Assembly (NCBI RefSeq): GCF_036182465.1
Contig: NZ_CP108081.1
Coordinates: 2,852,001-2,916,000, forward strand
Source: Streptomyces sp. NBC_00258
Lineage (GTDB): Bacteria > Actinomycetota > Actinomycetes > Streptomycetales > Streptomycetaceae
Length of the DNA stretch: 64,000 nt
Direction of reading: 5' to 3'
In this document: in pieces, positions 1 to 8,852 of the stretch
Layout: each line of letters opens with the position of its first letter
Numbering within the stretch: position 1 is the first letter of the stretch
Made by a program: the position numbers and the translations under genes
Notes under the pieces: model-generated
Database searches by the model: none
The model's input: the letters and a program-made list of their open reading frames with translations, nothing else
What the model was told of the DNA's origin: nothing

Positions 1-304
1 GCAGTCGGAGTTCACGGCGCGGTTCCAGGACTTCATCTCGCGGTACGCGTGGGGCGAGATCTGGACCGATCCGACGCTGGCGCGCCGCGAGCGCAGCATG
101 ATCACGCTGACGGCGCTGGTGGCGCACGGCCACTACGACGAGCTGGCGATGCACATCCGCGCCGCCCGCCGCAACGGGCTCACTCCGGAGGAGATCGGCG
201 CGGTGCTGCTGCAGACCGCCGTGTACTGCGGGGTCCCGGCGGCCAACTCGGCGTTCGCCGTGGCCCAGCGGGTGCTCGCCGAGGAGGACGAGACGGCCGG
301 CTGA
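1..304 (+). CDS. pcaC: 4-carboxymuconolactone decarboxylase, C-terminal part (5' end outside window)
   Basis: The open frame enters at base 2 and encodes about 100 residues ending in a TGA at 302-304. It has the conserved core of the carboxymuconolactone decarboxylase family: WGEIWTDPTL, then RSMITLTALVAHGHYDEL and a GLTPEEIGAVLLQTAVYCGVP segment that supplies the active-site helix. The enzyme decarboxylates 4-carboxymuconolactone to the enol-lactone in the protocatechuate branch of the beta-ketoadipate pathway. In actinomycetes this domain is often fused behind the enol-lactone hydrolase (PcaL), so the part outside the window decides between PcaC and PcaL. A strong hairpin follows the stop, so this is probably the last gene of its operon. 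Confidence 0.88.
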   Translation, partial: QSEFTARFQDFISRYAWGEIWTDPTLARRERSMITLTALVAHGHYDELAMHIRAARRNGLTPEEIGAVLLQTAVYCGVPAANSAFAVAQRVLAEEDETAG

Positions 305-307
305 CCT

Positions 308-334
308 GCTGCCAGGCGCCCGGCGCCTGGCAGC
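308..334 (+). terminator. hairpin terminator after the decarboxylase gene
   Basis: CTGCCAGGCGCC at 309-320 and GGCGCCTGGCAG at 322-333 are perfect complements around a single C, and the outer G308-C334 pair extends the stem to 13 bp. It starts four bases after the stop codon. There is no T-run, which is usual for GC-rich actinomycete terminators. It may also end transcription of the convergent gene that stops at 427. Confidence 0.7.
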
Positions 335-426
335 CGACGCCTGGCGGCCGAAGACCCATGGCCGGCGGATGGCGTCCGGCGCCAAGGGCACCCGGCCACC
401 GATTCACCGAGCCGTCCACCCCTCGG

Positions 427-3117
427 TCAGCGGGGGCGGGGCACTCGGCCCGTGTGCAGTGCCAGTGCCTCCCGGGCCCTGGTCACCAGGCCGTCCGCGC
501 CGCAGGCCCGCGCCAGTGTCAGACCGCGGGTCAGTTCCGTGACGGAGTGGGACGCGATGCCGTACTCGACGCGGGCCGCCGCGTGTTCGTAGGCACAGGG
601 GGACGCCTCCAGGTACGCGACCGCCTGGGCGAGCAGCGTGACCGAGCGCCGGCCGGTCTCCAGGGCGGCGGCGCAGCGCAGAGCCTCGCCTATGGCGGTG
701 TCCGTGCCGAAGCGTTCGGCCTGCATGCGGGCGTCGGCCGCCACCTCGGCGGCGCGCCGCGGGTCCGCGACGGCGAGGGTCCGGGCGAGCTCTCCGGCCC
801 AGGGCGCCATCACCGTGTTGTGGCCGCCGCGGGCGGCGGACAGCTTCTCGGCGGTCTCCAGCTCGTTCACGCCCTCCTCGACGCGGCCGGTGGCGATCAG
901 CAGGCGGCCCCTTATCGAGTGGGTGTCCGGCAGGACGATCGTGGACGGGTGGGGCGGTTCGAAGGAGTACCGCTCGGCGATCTCCTCGGCCGCACCCACA
1001 TGCCCGCGGGCGAGCAGCGTGTCGATGAGCATGCACGCCGCCGACCAGTGCATGGGCAGCCCCTGGCCCACCCGGTCCGCCAGCCGGAGTGCCTCGCGCA
1101 GGGACTCCTCGGCGTCCACGAGGCGGCCCCGTCTGCGGAGCACGTATCCGCCGAAGGCGTGCGCGAGGGCCAGATGGCCGCCGCTCCACCCGGCGTGCTC
1201 GTAGCTCCGCTGTGCCTCCGTGAACAGGCTCTCGGCGCGGTCGAGGCGGTCCGCGTACGTGTAGGAGATGCCGAGCATCATGAGGAGCTCGAAGCTCCAC
1301 TCGGTGTCGGTCCAGCCGAGACCCGGCGCGAGGCGGCCGTTGACGAGGGCGCGGTCGCAGAGTTCGACGACCTCCTCGGCGTTCTCCCCGCGGGTCATCG
1401 CGTCGAAGGCGCGCAGGATGAGCAGGGCGCGCTCGGAGTTGTCACGGCCGGTGAGCGGCCTGACGAGTTCGGCCAGGCGGCGGGAGCGGCCGGGCGCGTC
1501 CTCCTCGCCCGCGTGGATGCCTTCCCACATGTAGTGCACTGCCTGCAGGCGCATACGGGCGGGACCGGCTTCCAGCCGGTCCGCCTCCGCGTCGACCGTG
1601 GCGACGGCCTCCTCCAGCTGGTCGTTGTGGACGAGCGCCGAGGAGAGCCGGCAGACCGCGTCGACCCGGAGTTCCTCGTCCAGGCCGTGCACCGTGAGCG
1701 CCTCCCGCAGGTGCCCGATCGTCGTCGCGGGCGAGGTGAGAAGCGTGGCGCAGCCCAACTCGTAGAGCACTCGCGCGTGGACCTCGGGAAGCGGCGGTTC
1801 CACCAGGGCACGCTCCAGACAGCGGCGGGCCGCGTCGGGGGCGCCCACGGCGAGGTGCTCGCGGGCTGCCTCTCGCATCTGCTCGACGAGTTCGGGGTCG
1901 TCGTCCGGATGTACCTCGAGGAGGTGCCGGGAGGCCGCGGCGGCGCCGAGACCCGACGCGGTGACGACCGAGGCGGCCACGCCGTGCATCGCGGTGCGCA
2001 GCGCGTCCGGGATCGAGCGGTAGACGGCGGTGGCGATGAGCGGATGGACGAACTCCAGGTCCCCGTCGTCGACTTGACCGGTCGTCTGGCCGGCCTCGGT
2101 GAGGATGCGCGCCGCGCCGAGGAGCGCGGCACAGCGCTCCGCCTCGTCCTGCGGCATTCCGGCGAGTTCGGCCGCCAGTTCCAGGGAGATCTGCGTGCCG
2201 AGGATGGCCGCCGCCCAGGCGAACCGGGTGGCGTCCACACCGAGCCCTTCGAGCCGGTCGACGAGTCCACGGCCGCGTGCCGCGCGGTTCAGCGCCCGTA
2301 GTTCCGAGGCCGAGTCCTCGACCGGTTCGAAGTCGCTGTCCTGGACCTTGGCGAGGAGCTCCACGGTCTCGTACGGGTTGCCGCCGGTGACGGCCCAGAC
2401 CTCACGGCAGAACGGGACGTCGGCGTGCGCGCCGAGCGTGGCGCGGGTGATTCCGGCCGTGGCGTCCGGGGTCAGCGCGCGCAGGGAGGGCATCGGGCCG
2501 GCCAGGGCGCCGATGGTGTCGAGGTGACGGGCGCTCTCGCCGGTGGCGTCGCCCGGGCGGCGGGCGACCAGGACGAGGACGGGCAGGTCGTCGAGGCGCT
2601 CCGCGAAGGCGGCGAGCCAGTGCAGGCTCTCCTGGTCGGCCCAGTGCGCGTCGTCGACGAGCAGCACCAGCGGCCACTCGCGTCGGGCGAGCCTGCGCAC
2701 GGCCGCGACCAGTCCGTCGCAGACGCCCTGCGGGTCGGCCTGGCGGTCGCCCGGTTCGGCTATCCCGAGGGCGGGTCCCGCGATGTCGTACCAGTCGCCG
2801 AAGTACTCACGCGCCTCGTCGGGCATCAGCGCCACGAGCGCGGGCTGCAGCAACTGCCGTACGACGTTGAAGGGAACGGACGTGATGGTCTCGCCGCCGC
2901 GTGCCGACCACACCGTGCATTTGCGTGTCTCCGCGATCCGGCGCGACTCGGCGAGCAGCGCGGTCTTGCCGATGCCCGCCTCTCCGGTGAAGACCAGCAG
3001 GCTGCCCGAGGCCGAACCCGCGCACAGCGCGTCGACTGCCTCCGCGACCGCGGCGAGTTCCGCGTCGCGCTCCCAGAGGGGTGCCGAGGCGGCCGTTCCC
3101 GGCCGTGCCTCCGTCAT
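427..3117 (-). CDS. LAL/LuxR-type AAA ATPase regulator lacking the C-terminal HTH
   Basis: The protein has 896 residues. A Walker A motif (GEAGIGKT) lies at about 45-52 and a Walker B motif (LVLLVDDAHWAD) near 150. A long helical TPR-like region follows, containing segments such as GRLVDAEESLREALRLADR. This is the layout of large ATP-binding LuxR (LAL, MalT-like) regulators, which normally end in a 60-residue LuxR helix-turn-helix. Here the chain stops at GRVPRPR, just where that domain should begin, and no HTH is encoded in any frame of the next 120 bp. The product therefore probably cannot bind DNA by itself. It is either a decayed regulator or an ATPase/scaffold protein. The gene stands alone, facing away from the MHS carrier gene. 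Confidence 0.8.
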   Translation of the reverse strand: MTEARPGTAASAPLWERDAELAAVAEAVDALCAGSASGSLLVFTGEAGIGKTALLAESRRIAETRKCTVWSARGGETITSVPFNVVRQLLQPALVALMPDEAREYFGDWYDIAGPALGIAEPGDRQADPQGVCDGLVAAVRRLARREWPLVLLVDDAHWADQESLHWLAAFAERLDDLPVLVLVARRPGDATGESARHLDTIGALAGPMPSLRALTPDATAGITRATLGAHADVPFCREVWAVTGGNPYETVELLAKVQDSDFEPVEDSASELRALNRAARGRGLVDRLEGLGVDATRFAWAAAILGTQISLELAAELAGMPQDEAERCAALLGAARILTEAGQTTGQVDDGDLEFVHPLIATAVYRSIPDALRTAMHGVAASVVTASGLGAAAASRHLLEVHPDDDPELVEQMREAAREHLAVGAPDAARRCLERALVEPPLPEVHARVLYELGCATLLTSPATTIGHLREALTVHGLDEELRVDAVCRLSSALVHNDQLEEAVATVDAEADRLEAGPARMRLQAVHYMWEGIHAGEEDAPGRSRRLAELVRPLTGRDNSERALLILRAFDAMTRGENAEEVVELCDRALVNGRLAPGLGWTDTEWSFELLMMLGISYTYADRLDRAESLFTEAQRSYEHAGWSGGHLALAHAFGGYVLRRRGRLVDAEESLREALRLADRVGQGLPMHWSAACMLIDTLLARGHVGAAEEIAERYSFEPPHPSTIVLPDTHSIRGRLLIATGRVEEGVNELETAEKLSAARGGHNTVMAPWAGELARTLAVADPRRAAEVAADARMQAERFGTDTAIGEALRCAAALETGRRSVTLLAQAVAYLEASPCAYEHAAARVEYGIASHSVTELTRGLTLARACGADGLVTRAREALALHTGRVPRPR

Positions 3118-3268
3118 CCCGCTACCTCCCCAGGTCGCCCAAACGACGTACAGACCTTGAGCCTAGCCCTCCGGAAGGCACGATGGAGCCTGGTCGGGCC
3201 ACCTGTTGCCGCGACGGGTGACGCCGGCGGCGCGGAGGCGACGGACGACACCACCGACCGGCCGGGGT

Positions 3269-3312
3269 GAAAGTTATTGACAGTCAAAAGCCGTGAACTG
3301 AAACTAACTTTC
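3269..3312. promoter_or_regulatory. nested palindrome upstream of the MHS carrier
   Basis: GAAAGTTA at 3269-3276 and TAACTTTC at 3305-3312 form a perfect 8-bp inverted repeat. Inside it, 3277-3287 reads TTGACAGTCAA, itself a 5+1+5 palindrome that contains a consensus -35 hexamer. The AT-rich block is conspicuous in this sequence and lies 31 bp before the carrier start, so I read it as an operator over a promoter. The same 11-mer occurs at 31119-31129. Confidence 0.5.
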
Positions 3313-3342
3313 CAACATCGTCACGGCGGCGGGAGGAACGGC

Positions 3343-4647
3343 ATGGGCGCTCCGGCGCACGGCTCCGGCCTGCGGACCGACCGGCCCGAGCGCTCCCGCA
3401 GGGCGCTGGTCGCGGGGTCGGTGGGCAACTTCATCGAGTGGTACGAGTTCGGTGTCTACGGCTACTTCGCGACGGTCATCGCGGCCCGGTTCTTCACACC
3501 GGAGGGTGGCAGCGAGGTCGAGGCACTGGTCAAGACGTACGCGTCCTTCGCGCTCGCGTTCTTCTTCCGGCCGGTCGGCGCCGCGCTGTTCGGGCGGCTT
3601 GGCGACCGCGTCGGACGGCGTCCCGTACTCATCATGGTCATCGTCCTCATGACGGTGGCGACGACACTGATCGGCGTACTGCCCACGTACGACACCGTGG
3701 GCGCCCTCGCGCCCTGGCTGCTGACCTTTCTGAGGGTTCTTCAGGGACTGTCGGCCGGCGGGGAGTTCGGGGGCGCGGTGTCGGTGATGACGGAGTTCGC
3801 GCCACCGGGCAGGCGGGGCCTGTACGGGTCGTGGCAGTCGTTCACGGTGGCGCTGGGGCTGCTGGGCGGGGCGGGAGTGGCCGCACTGCTGGCGACCGTG
3901 CTCAGCGAGGGGCAACTGGGCGACTGGGGCTGGCGGTTGCCCTTCCTGCTGACGCTGCCGATGGGGCTCGGGGCGCTGTGGCTTCGACTGCGGCTCGACG
4001 AGACACCGTCCTTCGAGTCGCTCCGGGAGGAGGCCCGTCCGGAACGGCCGCCGGGTCGTGAGGTGGCGAAGGCGATCGTGCTGGGCGCGGGCCGCATCAT
4101 GGGCTGGGCGGCGGCCGGCTACACGTTCCTCGTCGTGCTCCCCTCGTATCTGCAGAGTTCACTGAACGCCACGTTCCAGCAGGCGCTGATCGCGACCGTC
4201 ATCGCCAATCTCGGCTTCGCGGTCACGATCATCCCGGCGGGCCTGCTCAGCGACCGGATCGGGCGGCGGCCGGTGATGCTCGCGGGCGCGCTGCTGGTCA
4301 CCGTCCTCGCGGTCCCCCTGCTCAACCTCCTTCAGAACACGGGCGCTTCGAACGCGGTGAAGGGCGGGGCCGTGTTCGTCGCGGGCACCGTCGTGGGGCT
4401 GATGGCGGGTCCGGGCCCTGCGATGCTCTCGGAGATGTTCCCGACGAGCGTCCGCTACACGGGGCTGGGACTCTCCTACGCCCTGTCCAATGCCGTGTTC
4501 TCGGGATGCGCGGGCCTCATCATCACGGAGACCATCAAGCGGACCGGGAGCGTGGACATTCCGGCGTACTACGCGGCCGTGACGTGCGCGGTGAGCGTGT
4601 TCGCCCTTCTGACCCTCCGTAAGCAGCCGGTACGACAAGGGAGTTGA
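3343..4647 (+). CDS. MFS transporter, metabolite:proton symporter (MHS/ShiA) family
   Basis: From ATG 3343 the protein has 434 residues. The start is set by GGGAGG six bases upstream; a longer frame from TTG 3277 would run through the AT-rich operator and is unlikely. The family signature GNFIEWYEFGVYGYFATVIA opens helix 1. The loop motif GRLGDRVGRRPVL follows between helices 2 and 3, then GEFGGAVSVMTEFAPPGRRG, and a second half-copy SDRIGRRPVM. Twelve membrane segments can be drawn. Members of this family carry citrate, shikimate, proline/betaine, alpha-ketoglutarate or aromatic acids with protons. The substrate cannot be read from sequence. Proximity to a protocatechuate-pathway gene makes an organic or aromatic acid plausible. 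Confidence 0.85.
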   Translation: MGAPAHGSGLRTDRPERSRRALVAGSVGNFIEWYEFGVYGYFATVIAARFFTPEGGSEVEALVKTYASFALAFFFRPVGAALFGRLGDRVGRRPVLIMVIVLMTVATTLIGVLPTYDTVGALAPWLLTFLRVLQGLSAGGEFGGAVSVMTEFAPPGRRGLYGSWQSFTVALGLLGGAGVAALLATVLSEGQLGDWGWRLPFLLTLPMGLGALWLRLRLDETPSFESLREEARPERPPGREVAKAIVLGAGRIMGWAAAGYTFLVVLPSYLQSSLNATFQQALIATVIANLGFAVTIIPAGLLSDRIGRRPVMLAGALLVTVLAVPLLNLLQNTGASNAVKGGAVFVAGTVVGLMAGPGPAMLSEMFPTSVRYTGLGLSYALSNAVFSGCAGLIITETIKRTGSVDIPAYYAAVTCAVSVFALLTLRKQPVRQGS

Positions 4648-4675
4648 GCGGGTTGAGCAGGTGGGGACCGAGCGC

Positions 4676-5932
4676 ATGGAGGTCGAGCAGAGGGTCGAGC
4701 GGGTGCGGGTGATCGGCCTGATGTCCGGCACGTCGTACGACGCGATCGACGCGGCGGCGGCCGACCTGCGGCTCGACGGGGACAGCCTGCTGCTGCGCCC
4801 GCTCGGCATGGTCAGTGACGCGTACGGAACCGAGGTGCGCGAGGCCCTCGCGGCGGCGCTGCCTCCGGCGGCCACGACCCTCGCCGAGGTGTGCCGCCTG
4901 GACACACTCATCGGGCAGGCCCTCGCGGCGTCCGCCCTCCGCGCCGACCGTGAACTGTGCGACGGACAAGCCGAGTTGGTGGCCTCGCACGGTCAGACCG
5001 TCTACCACTGGACCGACGGCGGTCAGGTGCGCGGCACCCTGCAGATCGGTCAGCCCGCCTGGATCGCGGAGGCCACCGGGCTGCCCGTGGTCGCCGACTT
5101 CCGGCCACGCGACATCGCCGCCGGCGGCCAGGGCGCGCCCCTGGTGAGCCTCTTCGACCTGCTGTGGCTGCGCGGCAGACCGGGCACCCCGGTCGCGCTG
5201 AACCTCGGCGGCATCGCCAACCTGACCGCGCCCGACGGCACCGCCTTCGACACAGGTCCCGCGGGCGCGCTCATCGACGCGGCCGTCCACCACTTCACCG
5301 GCCGCGCCTACGACACGGACGGCGCCCTGGCCGCCCGCGGCAGGGTCCACGAGCCCCTGCTGCGCCGGCTCCTCGACGAGCCGTACTACGCGCTGCCCGC
5401 GCCGAAAACGACCGGCAAGGAACTGTTCCACCGGGACTATCTGCTGGCGGCTCTGGCCACTCTGGCGGATCCGGCTGTACTGGACACTCCGGCCATGGCG
5501 GCCGATCCGGCGACTCAGACGGATCCGGTGACTCCGACGGACATCGGCCCTCTCGCTCACCAGGACGTGATCGCCACCCTCACCCGGCTCACCGCGCGCA
5601 CGGTCGCGGACGCCGTCCGTTCCATGCGTGCCACCGAGGTCGTCGTCTCGGGCGGCGGCACGCGCAATCCCGTCCTCATGGCGATGCTCGCCGAGGAGTT
5701 GCCGGGGGTACCGCTGCGCACCTCCGACGCCCTGGGCCTGCCGTCGGCCGCGAAGGAGGCGTACGCGTTCGCCGTCCTCGGCTTCCTGACGCTGCACGGT
5801 CTCGCGGGCACCGACCCGAGGAGCACCGGCGCCCGGCACCCCAGCGTGCTGGGCTCGGTGACACCGGGGCGGGACGGGCTGCCGCGGGTGTCCCGGGGCT
5901 TGAAACAACCGGTGCGGCTGGTGATTGGGTGA
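4676..5932 (+). CDS. anmK: anhydro-N-acetylmuramic acid kinase
   Basis: AnmK cleaves and phosphorylates 1,6-anhydro-MurNAc to MurNAc-6-phosphate in cell-wall recycling. The N-terminal phosphate-binding loop VIGLMSGTSYDAID is the family signature. It is followed by LVASHGQTVYHW, the conserved GQPAWIAEATGLPVVADFRPRDIAAGGQGAPLV stretch broken up along the fold, LNLGGIANLT, FDTGPAGALIDA, and VVVSGGGTRNPVLM near the C-terminus. It has 418 residues from ATG 4676, preceded by GGGGA. GTG 4661 in frame is an alternative, adding five residues. An Ala/Asp/Pro/Thr-rich stretch (about residues 268-295) looks like a family-atypical insertion. The gene starts 28 bp after the carrier and may be co-transcribed with it. 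Confidence 0.93.
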   Translation: MEVEQRVERVRVIGLMSGTSYDAIDAAAADLRLDGDSLLLRPLGMVSDAYGTEVREALAAALPPAATTLAEVCRLDTLIGQALAASALRADRELCDGQAELVASHGQTVYHWTDGGQVRGTLQIGQPAWIAEATGLPVVADFRPRDIAAGGQGAPLVSLFDLLWLRGRPGTPVALNLGGIANLTAPDGTAFDTGPAGALIDAAVHHFTGRAYDTDGALAARGRVHEPLLRRLLDEPYYALPAPKTTGKELFHRDYLLAALATLADPAVLDTPAMAADPATQTDPVTPTDIGPLAHQDVIATLTRLTARTVADAVRSMRATEVVVSGGGTRNPVLMAMLAEELPGVPLRTSDALGLPSAAKEAYAFAVLGFLTLHGLAGTDPRSTGARHPSVLGSVTPGRDGLPRVSRGLKQPVRLVIG

Positions 5933-5986
5933 ACTGAATCCGGATCCTCTCATCCGGCTTTCACTCGCGCCTCATACGGTGGACCC

Positions 5987-6949
5987 ATGACGCAGGCGAC
6001 TCCCCCCGGCTGGTATCCCGACCCCGGGCAGACAATCGACGGCCCAGCAACGCAGCGATGGTGGGACGGTAGGACATGGACGGACCAGACCCGCCCAGCG
6101 GAGTCCGGCGCCATTTGGGGTCCTCCGGCGTTCTCACCGGGCTCGCCGTATCCGGGCGCGCACCCCGGCGGACCTCGGCGCAAAGCGCGCACGGCGATAG
6201 CCGTCGCCGTCGCCGTGGCGGTCCTCGCCGGCATCGGCGGCGGGGTGTACGCACTGACCGCGGACGACGGCTCGGGCGGCGGCGATTCGGCCAACACCCA
6301 GCCGGTGCCGACCCTGCCGGACGGTCCGCAGGGACAGGACGGCGGCGGTCAGGGCGGCCCCGGTGCCCCGGAGGGCGGCGAGTCCGAAGTCCCGCAGCCG
6401 CTCCCGTCCGAGGAGGGCTACGCCACGGACCCGATCAACGGCATCAGCCTGCCCGTGCCCGACGGCTGGAGCGGCGCGACCATCCAGGTGGGCGCGCAGG
6501 TGACGTCCAAGGACGCCTACAAGTGCCCCGGCGACACCTCGAAGGAGTGCACCCGCGGCGGCGCCTACTCCGCCCCAGCGATCGCCCTGAAGCTCAAGGC
6601 CACCACCGCCGAGGCCGCCGCCAAGGAGGACATCGCCAAGAACGCCGAGGAGTCCTACGGCGGCAAGAGCTACGGCAGGATCACCTCGCACGACGAGCTC
6701 TCCTCCAAGGCAGTGACCGTGGCCGGGCAGAAGGGCTACGCGGTCCGCTGGAAGGTCGTCACGAGCAAGGGCGACGACGGCTACGTCGAGTCGCTCGTCT
6801 TCCCGGCACCCTCCAGCTCCAAGCAGCTCGTCGTCGTGCGCTTCGGCATCGATGTCAGCTCCAAGGCCCCCGAGCAGTCGGTCATCGACGAGATCACCAA
6901 GGGCATCAAGGAGGCCGCGGGCGGCGGCGGAAACGGGCAGAACGTGTAG
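5987..6949 (+). CDS. DUF2510 membrane-anchored protein with extracytoplasmic domain
   Basis: This 320-residue protein begins with a DUF2510 motif: PPGWYPDPG, then QRWWDGRTWTDQT. One transmembrane helix follows at about residues 66-90 (ARTAIAVAVAVAVLAGIGGGVYAL). Next is a Gly/Gln/Pro-rich linker and an outside domain from about residue 140 that contains ISLPVPDGWSG and ends in a Lys-rich helix. DUF2510 is a short cytoplasmic WYPDP/WWDG motif of unknown role, common at the N-terminus of actinobacterial membrane proteins. The outer domain resembles those in hypothetical actinomycete lipoproteins, and I assign no function. A second DUF2510 protein lies at 9981-10868. Confidence 0.82.
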   Translation: MTQATPPGWYPDPGQTIDGPATQRWWDGRTWTDQTRPAESGAIWGPPAFSPGSPYPGAHPGGPRRKARTAIAVAVAVAVLAGIGGGVYALTADDGSGGGDSANTQPVPTLPDGPQGQDGGGQGGPGAPEGGESEVPQPLPSEEGYATDPINGISLPVPDGWSGATIQVGAQVTSKDAYKCPGDTSKECTRGGAYSAPAIALKLKATTAEAAAKEDIAKNAEESYGGKSYGRITSHDELSSKAVTVAGQKGYAVRWKVVTSKGDDGYVESLVFPAPSSSKQLVVVRFGIDVSSKAPEQSVIDEITKGIKEAAGGGGNGQNV

Positions 6950-6985
6950 ACGTACGACGGTCGGAGCTCTGACCGGACACCGATC

Positions 6986-7030
6986 GGCCGGGTGGGGCGC
7001 CTCTCCGCTCGAGAGGAACCCCACCCGGCC
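6986..7030. terminator. bidirectional terminator
   Basis: GGCCGGGTGGGG at 6986-6997 pairs perfectly with CCCCACCCGGCC at 7019-7030. An inner stem CCTCTC/GAGAGG (7000-7005, 7011-7016) closes the loop. It lies between the convergent DUF2510 and TetR genes, so it can stop both transcripts. Confidence 0.8.
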
Positions 7031-7112
7031 GGGGGGTGCGCGCCGCCCCCGTCCCCACGGTGCGGCGCGAGCAGGTCACCGTCCAGTCATCCCGTGGACG
7101 GCGGCCTGAGCC

Positions 7113-7736
7113 TCAGGGAGGATCCGCCAGTCCGAGGGCCGGCAACAGCGCCACCTCCACATAGCGCAGCAGATAGTCCGCGTCCGCGGGCCGCCCTTCG
7201 AGAAGGGGACGGACGCGGAGCACACCGAGCAGCTGCGCCGGCACGAACTCCAGTACCGGATGGTCGGCTGTGACCTCTCCGCGGTCGACCGCGCGCCGGA
7301 TCATTCCCCGGAGCGCCTCCAGTTCGGGCTCCACCAGGGCGTCGCGCAGCGCGCGCTGCAGTTCGTCGTCCTGCATCACGGACTGCCCGAGCGCCTGCAG
7401 CAGTCTGGTGTCCTCGTCCGACCGCTCGCCCGCCGTGCGCGCGACCGCGCGCAGGTCGCCGGCGAGCGAGCCGGTGTCGATACCGATGAACTTGGGACAG
7501 TGGTTGGCCCGCAGCGCGGCCGCCACGAACTGCGGCTTCGTCTTCCACTGCCGGTAGAGCGTGGACTTGCTGCACCGGGTGCTGGAGGCGACGCCCTCCA
7601 TGGTCAGCGCGTCATAGCCGCACTCTCGGATCTGGTCGAGCACGGCGTCGAAGAACTCCTGCTCACGCTCGGGCGTGATCTTGGAGCGGCGCGAGGCGAC
7701 GACCGTCTCCGGTTCGTCCGCTGCCTGCGACGTCAT
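7113..7736 (-). CDS. TetR-family transcriptional regulator
   Basis: The protein has 207 residues. The N-terminal HTH is clear: EFFDAVLDQIRECGYDALTMEGVASSTRCSKSTLYRQWKTK read as helices 1-3, with the typical STLYRQWKTKPQF ending. The C-terminal ligand domain is of the TetR_C type often seen in actinomycetes. It is divergent from the PAP2-DMT pair, and an unusually long inverted repeat lies in the shared intergenic region. It therefore probably represses itself and that pair. The inducer is unknown. Confidence 0.88.
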   Translation of the reverse strand: MTSQAADEPETVVASRRSKITPEREQEFFDAVLDQIRECGYDALTMEGVASSTRCSKSTLYRQWKTKPQFVAAALRANHCPKFIGIDTGSLAGDLRAVARTAGERSDEDTRLLQALGQSVMQDDELQRALRDALVEPELEALRGMIRRAVDRGEVTADHPVLEFVPAQLLGVLRVRPLLEGRPADADYLLRYVEVALLPALGLADPP

Positions 7737-7836
7737 GGCTCTTCTCCTCGCCGGTCTCCGCGGCCCCGTGCGGGCCTGCTTCCCGTGTGTCTTCCAGTGT
7801 GGCCCTCGACCTGGCCCTCAGTGTGGCGTAAGTCCT

Positions 7837-7890
7837 ATCGATACGCCAGTGTACCGGAACGCGAACGTATCGGTACACTGACGTATCGAT
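7837..7890. promoter_or_regulatory. 20-bp inverted repeat, putative TetR operator
   Basis: ATCGATACGCCAGTGTACCG at 7837-7856 and CGGTACACTGACGTATCGAT at 7871-7890 are inverted copies with one mismatch, 14 bp apart. The element lies 100 bp from the TetR start and 96 bp from the PAP2 start. Two dimers of a TetR protein could fill it. A partial copy (CAGTGTGGCGTA) lies just upstream at about 7819. Confidence 0.65.
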
Positions 7891-7985
7891 GAGCCTTGGA
7901 CAGGACCCACCCCTGTGTCGAGTGGATCCCCTCCTGGGCTCACCACGCACCAGCACCACCAGAACGTCAGCAAAGGGGCCGGGGG

Positions 7986-8852
7986 ATGGAAAGCGGAACC
8001 GAGCCTGCAAGAGAAGGGAAGGCCGCGATACGGCGGCCGCCCCTCGTCCGTGAGCTCCTGCTCGTCGCGGGACTCTTCCTCGTCTACAAGCTCGGCCGGC
8101 AGCTGGCCACGGGCCACACCGGTGAGGCCTTCGACAACGCGCACCGGGTCTGGGACCTCGAACGGTTCCTGCACCTGCCCGGCGAAGGCGACGTGCAGTC
8201 GGGGCTGCTGCACAGCGACACCCTCGTGCACGTCGTCAACACCTACTACGCGACCGTCCACTTCCCCGCCACCGCGGCCTTCCTGGTCTGGCTGTACCTG
8301 CGGCGGCCCGGGCACTACGTGTGGGCCCGCCGGGTCCTCGCCGCGGTCACCGCCGCCGCCCTGGTGGTGCACCTCACGTTCCCGCTCGCCCCGCCGCGCA
8401 TGCTCGCCGGGACGGGCCTCGTGGACACCGGCCAGGTGTACGGGCCCACGGTGTACGGCGCCTCTCCCGAGACCGACTCGCTGTCGAACCAGTTCGCCGC
8501 GATGCCTTCGCTGCACTTCGGCTGGGCCCTGATGGTCGCGGTCGGCCTGATCGCCGCGACCCGGTCCCGGTGGCGGTGGCTGTGGCTGCTGCATCCGCTG
8601 GTCACGCTGCTGGTGATCGTCGGCACGGCGAACCACTACTGGCTCGACGCGGTAGTGGCGGCCGCGCTGCTCGGCATCGCCCTCGCCGTGATCCGCGTAC
8701 CGCGCCGGACGGCGACACCGACGGCGCCGGCCCGGGAGCGCGTGTGCGCCGGCAGCTCCGTACCGGAAGGGCCGCGGGCACCGGACGGGCCCGGCGGGCC
8801 CGGGGCACCCGGCGCGCAGGACGCTCCGGAGCTCGTGGGAGCCGGACGATGA
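7986..8852 (+). CDS. PAP2-superfamily phosphatase / inositolphosphotransferase-like membrane protein
   Basis: From ATG 7986 the protein has 288 residues; AAAGGGG lies 8-14 bases upstream. It has about six membrane segments and three PAP2/Aur1-type motifs: TFPLAPPRML, then AMPSLHFGWAL (the catalytic PSLH), and GTANHYWLDAVVAA with the second catalytic His and Asp. The first PAP2 motif has the form seen in inositol phosphorylceramide synthase-like PAP2_3 proteins rather than classical PAP2. The likely substrate is a lipid phosphate or polar-head transfer reaction at the membrane. A Pro/Gly/Ala-rich cytoplasmic tail closes the protein. It overlaps the next gene by four bases (ATGA). Confidence 0.83.
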   Translation: MESGTEPAREGKAAIRRPPLVRELLLVAGLFLVYKLGRQLATGHTGEAFDNAHRVWDLERFLHLPGEGDVQSGLLHSDTLVHVVNTYYATVHFPATAAFLVWLYLRRPGHYVWARRVLAAVTAAALVVHLTFPLAPPRMLAGTGLVDTGQVYGPTVYGASPETDSLSNQFAAMPSLHFGWALMVAVGLIAATRSRWRWLWLLHPLVTLLVIVGTANHYWLDAVVAAALLGIALAVIRVPRRTATPTAPARERVCAGSSVPEGPRAPDGPGGPGAPGAQDAPELVGAGR

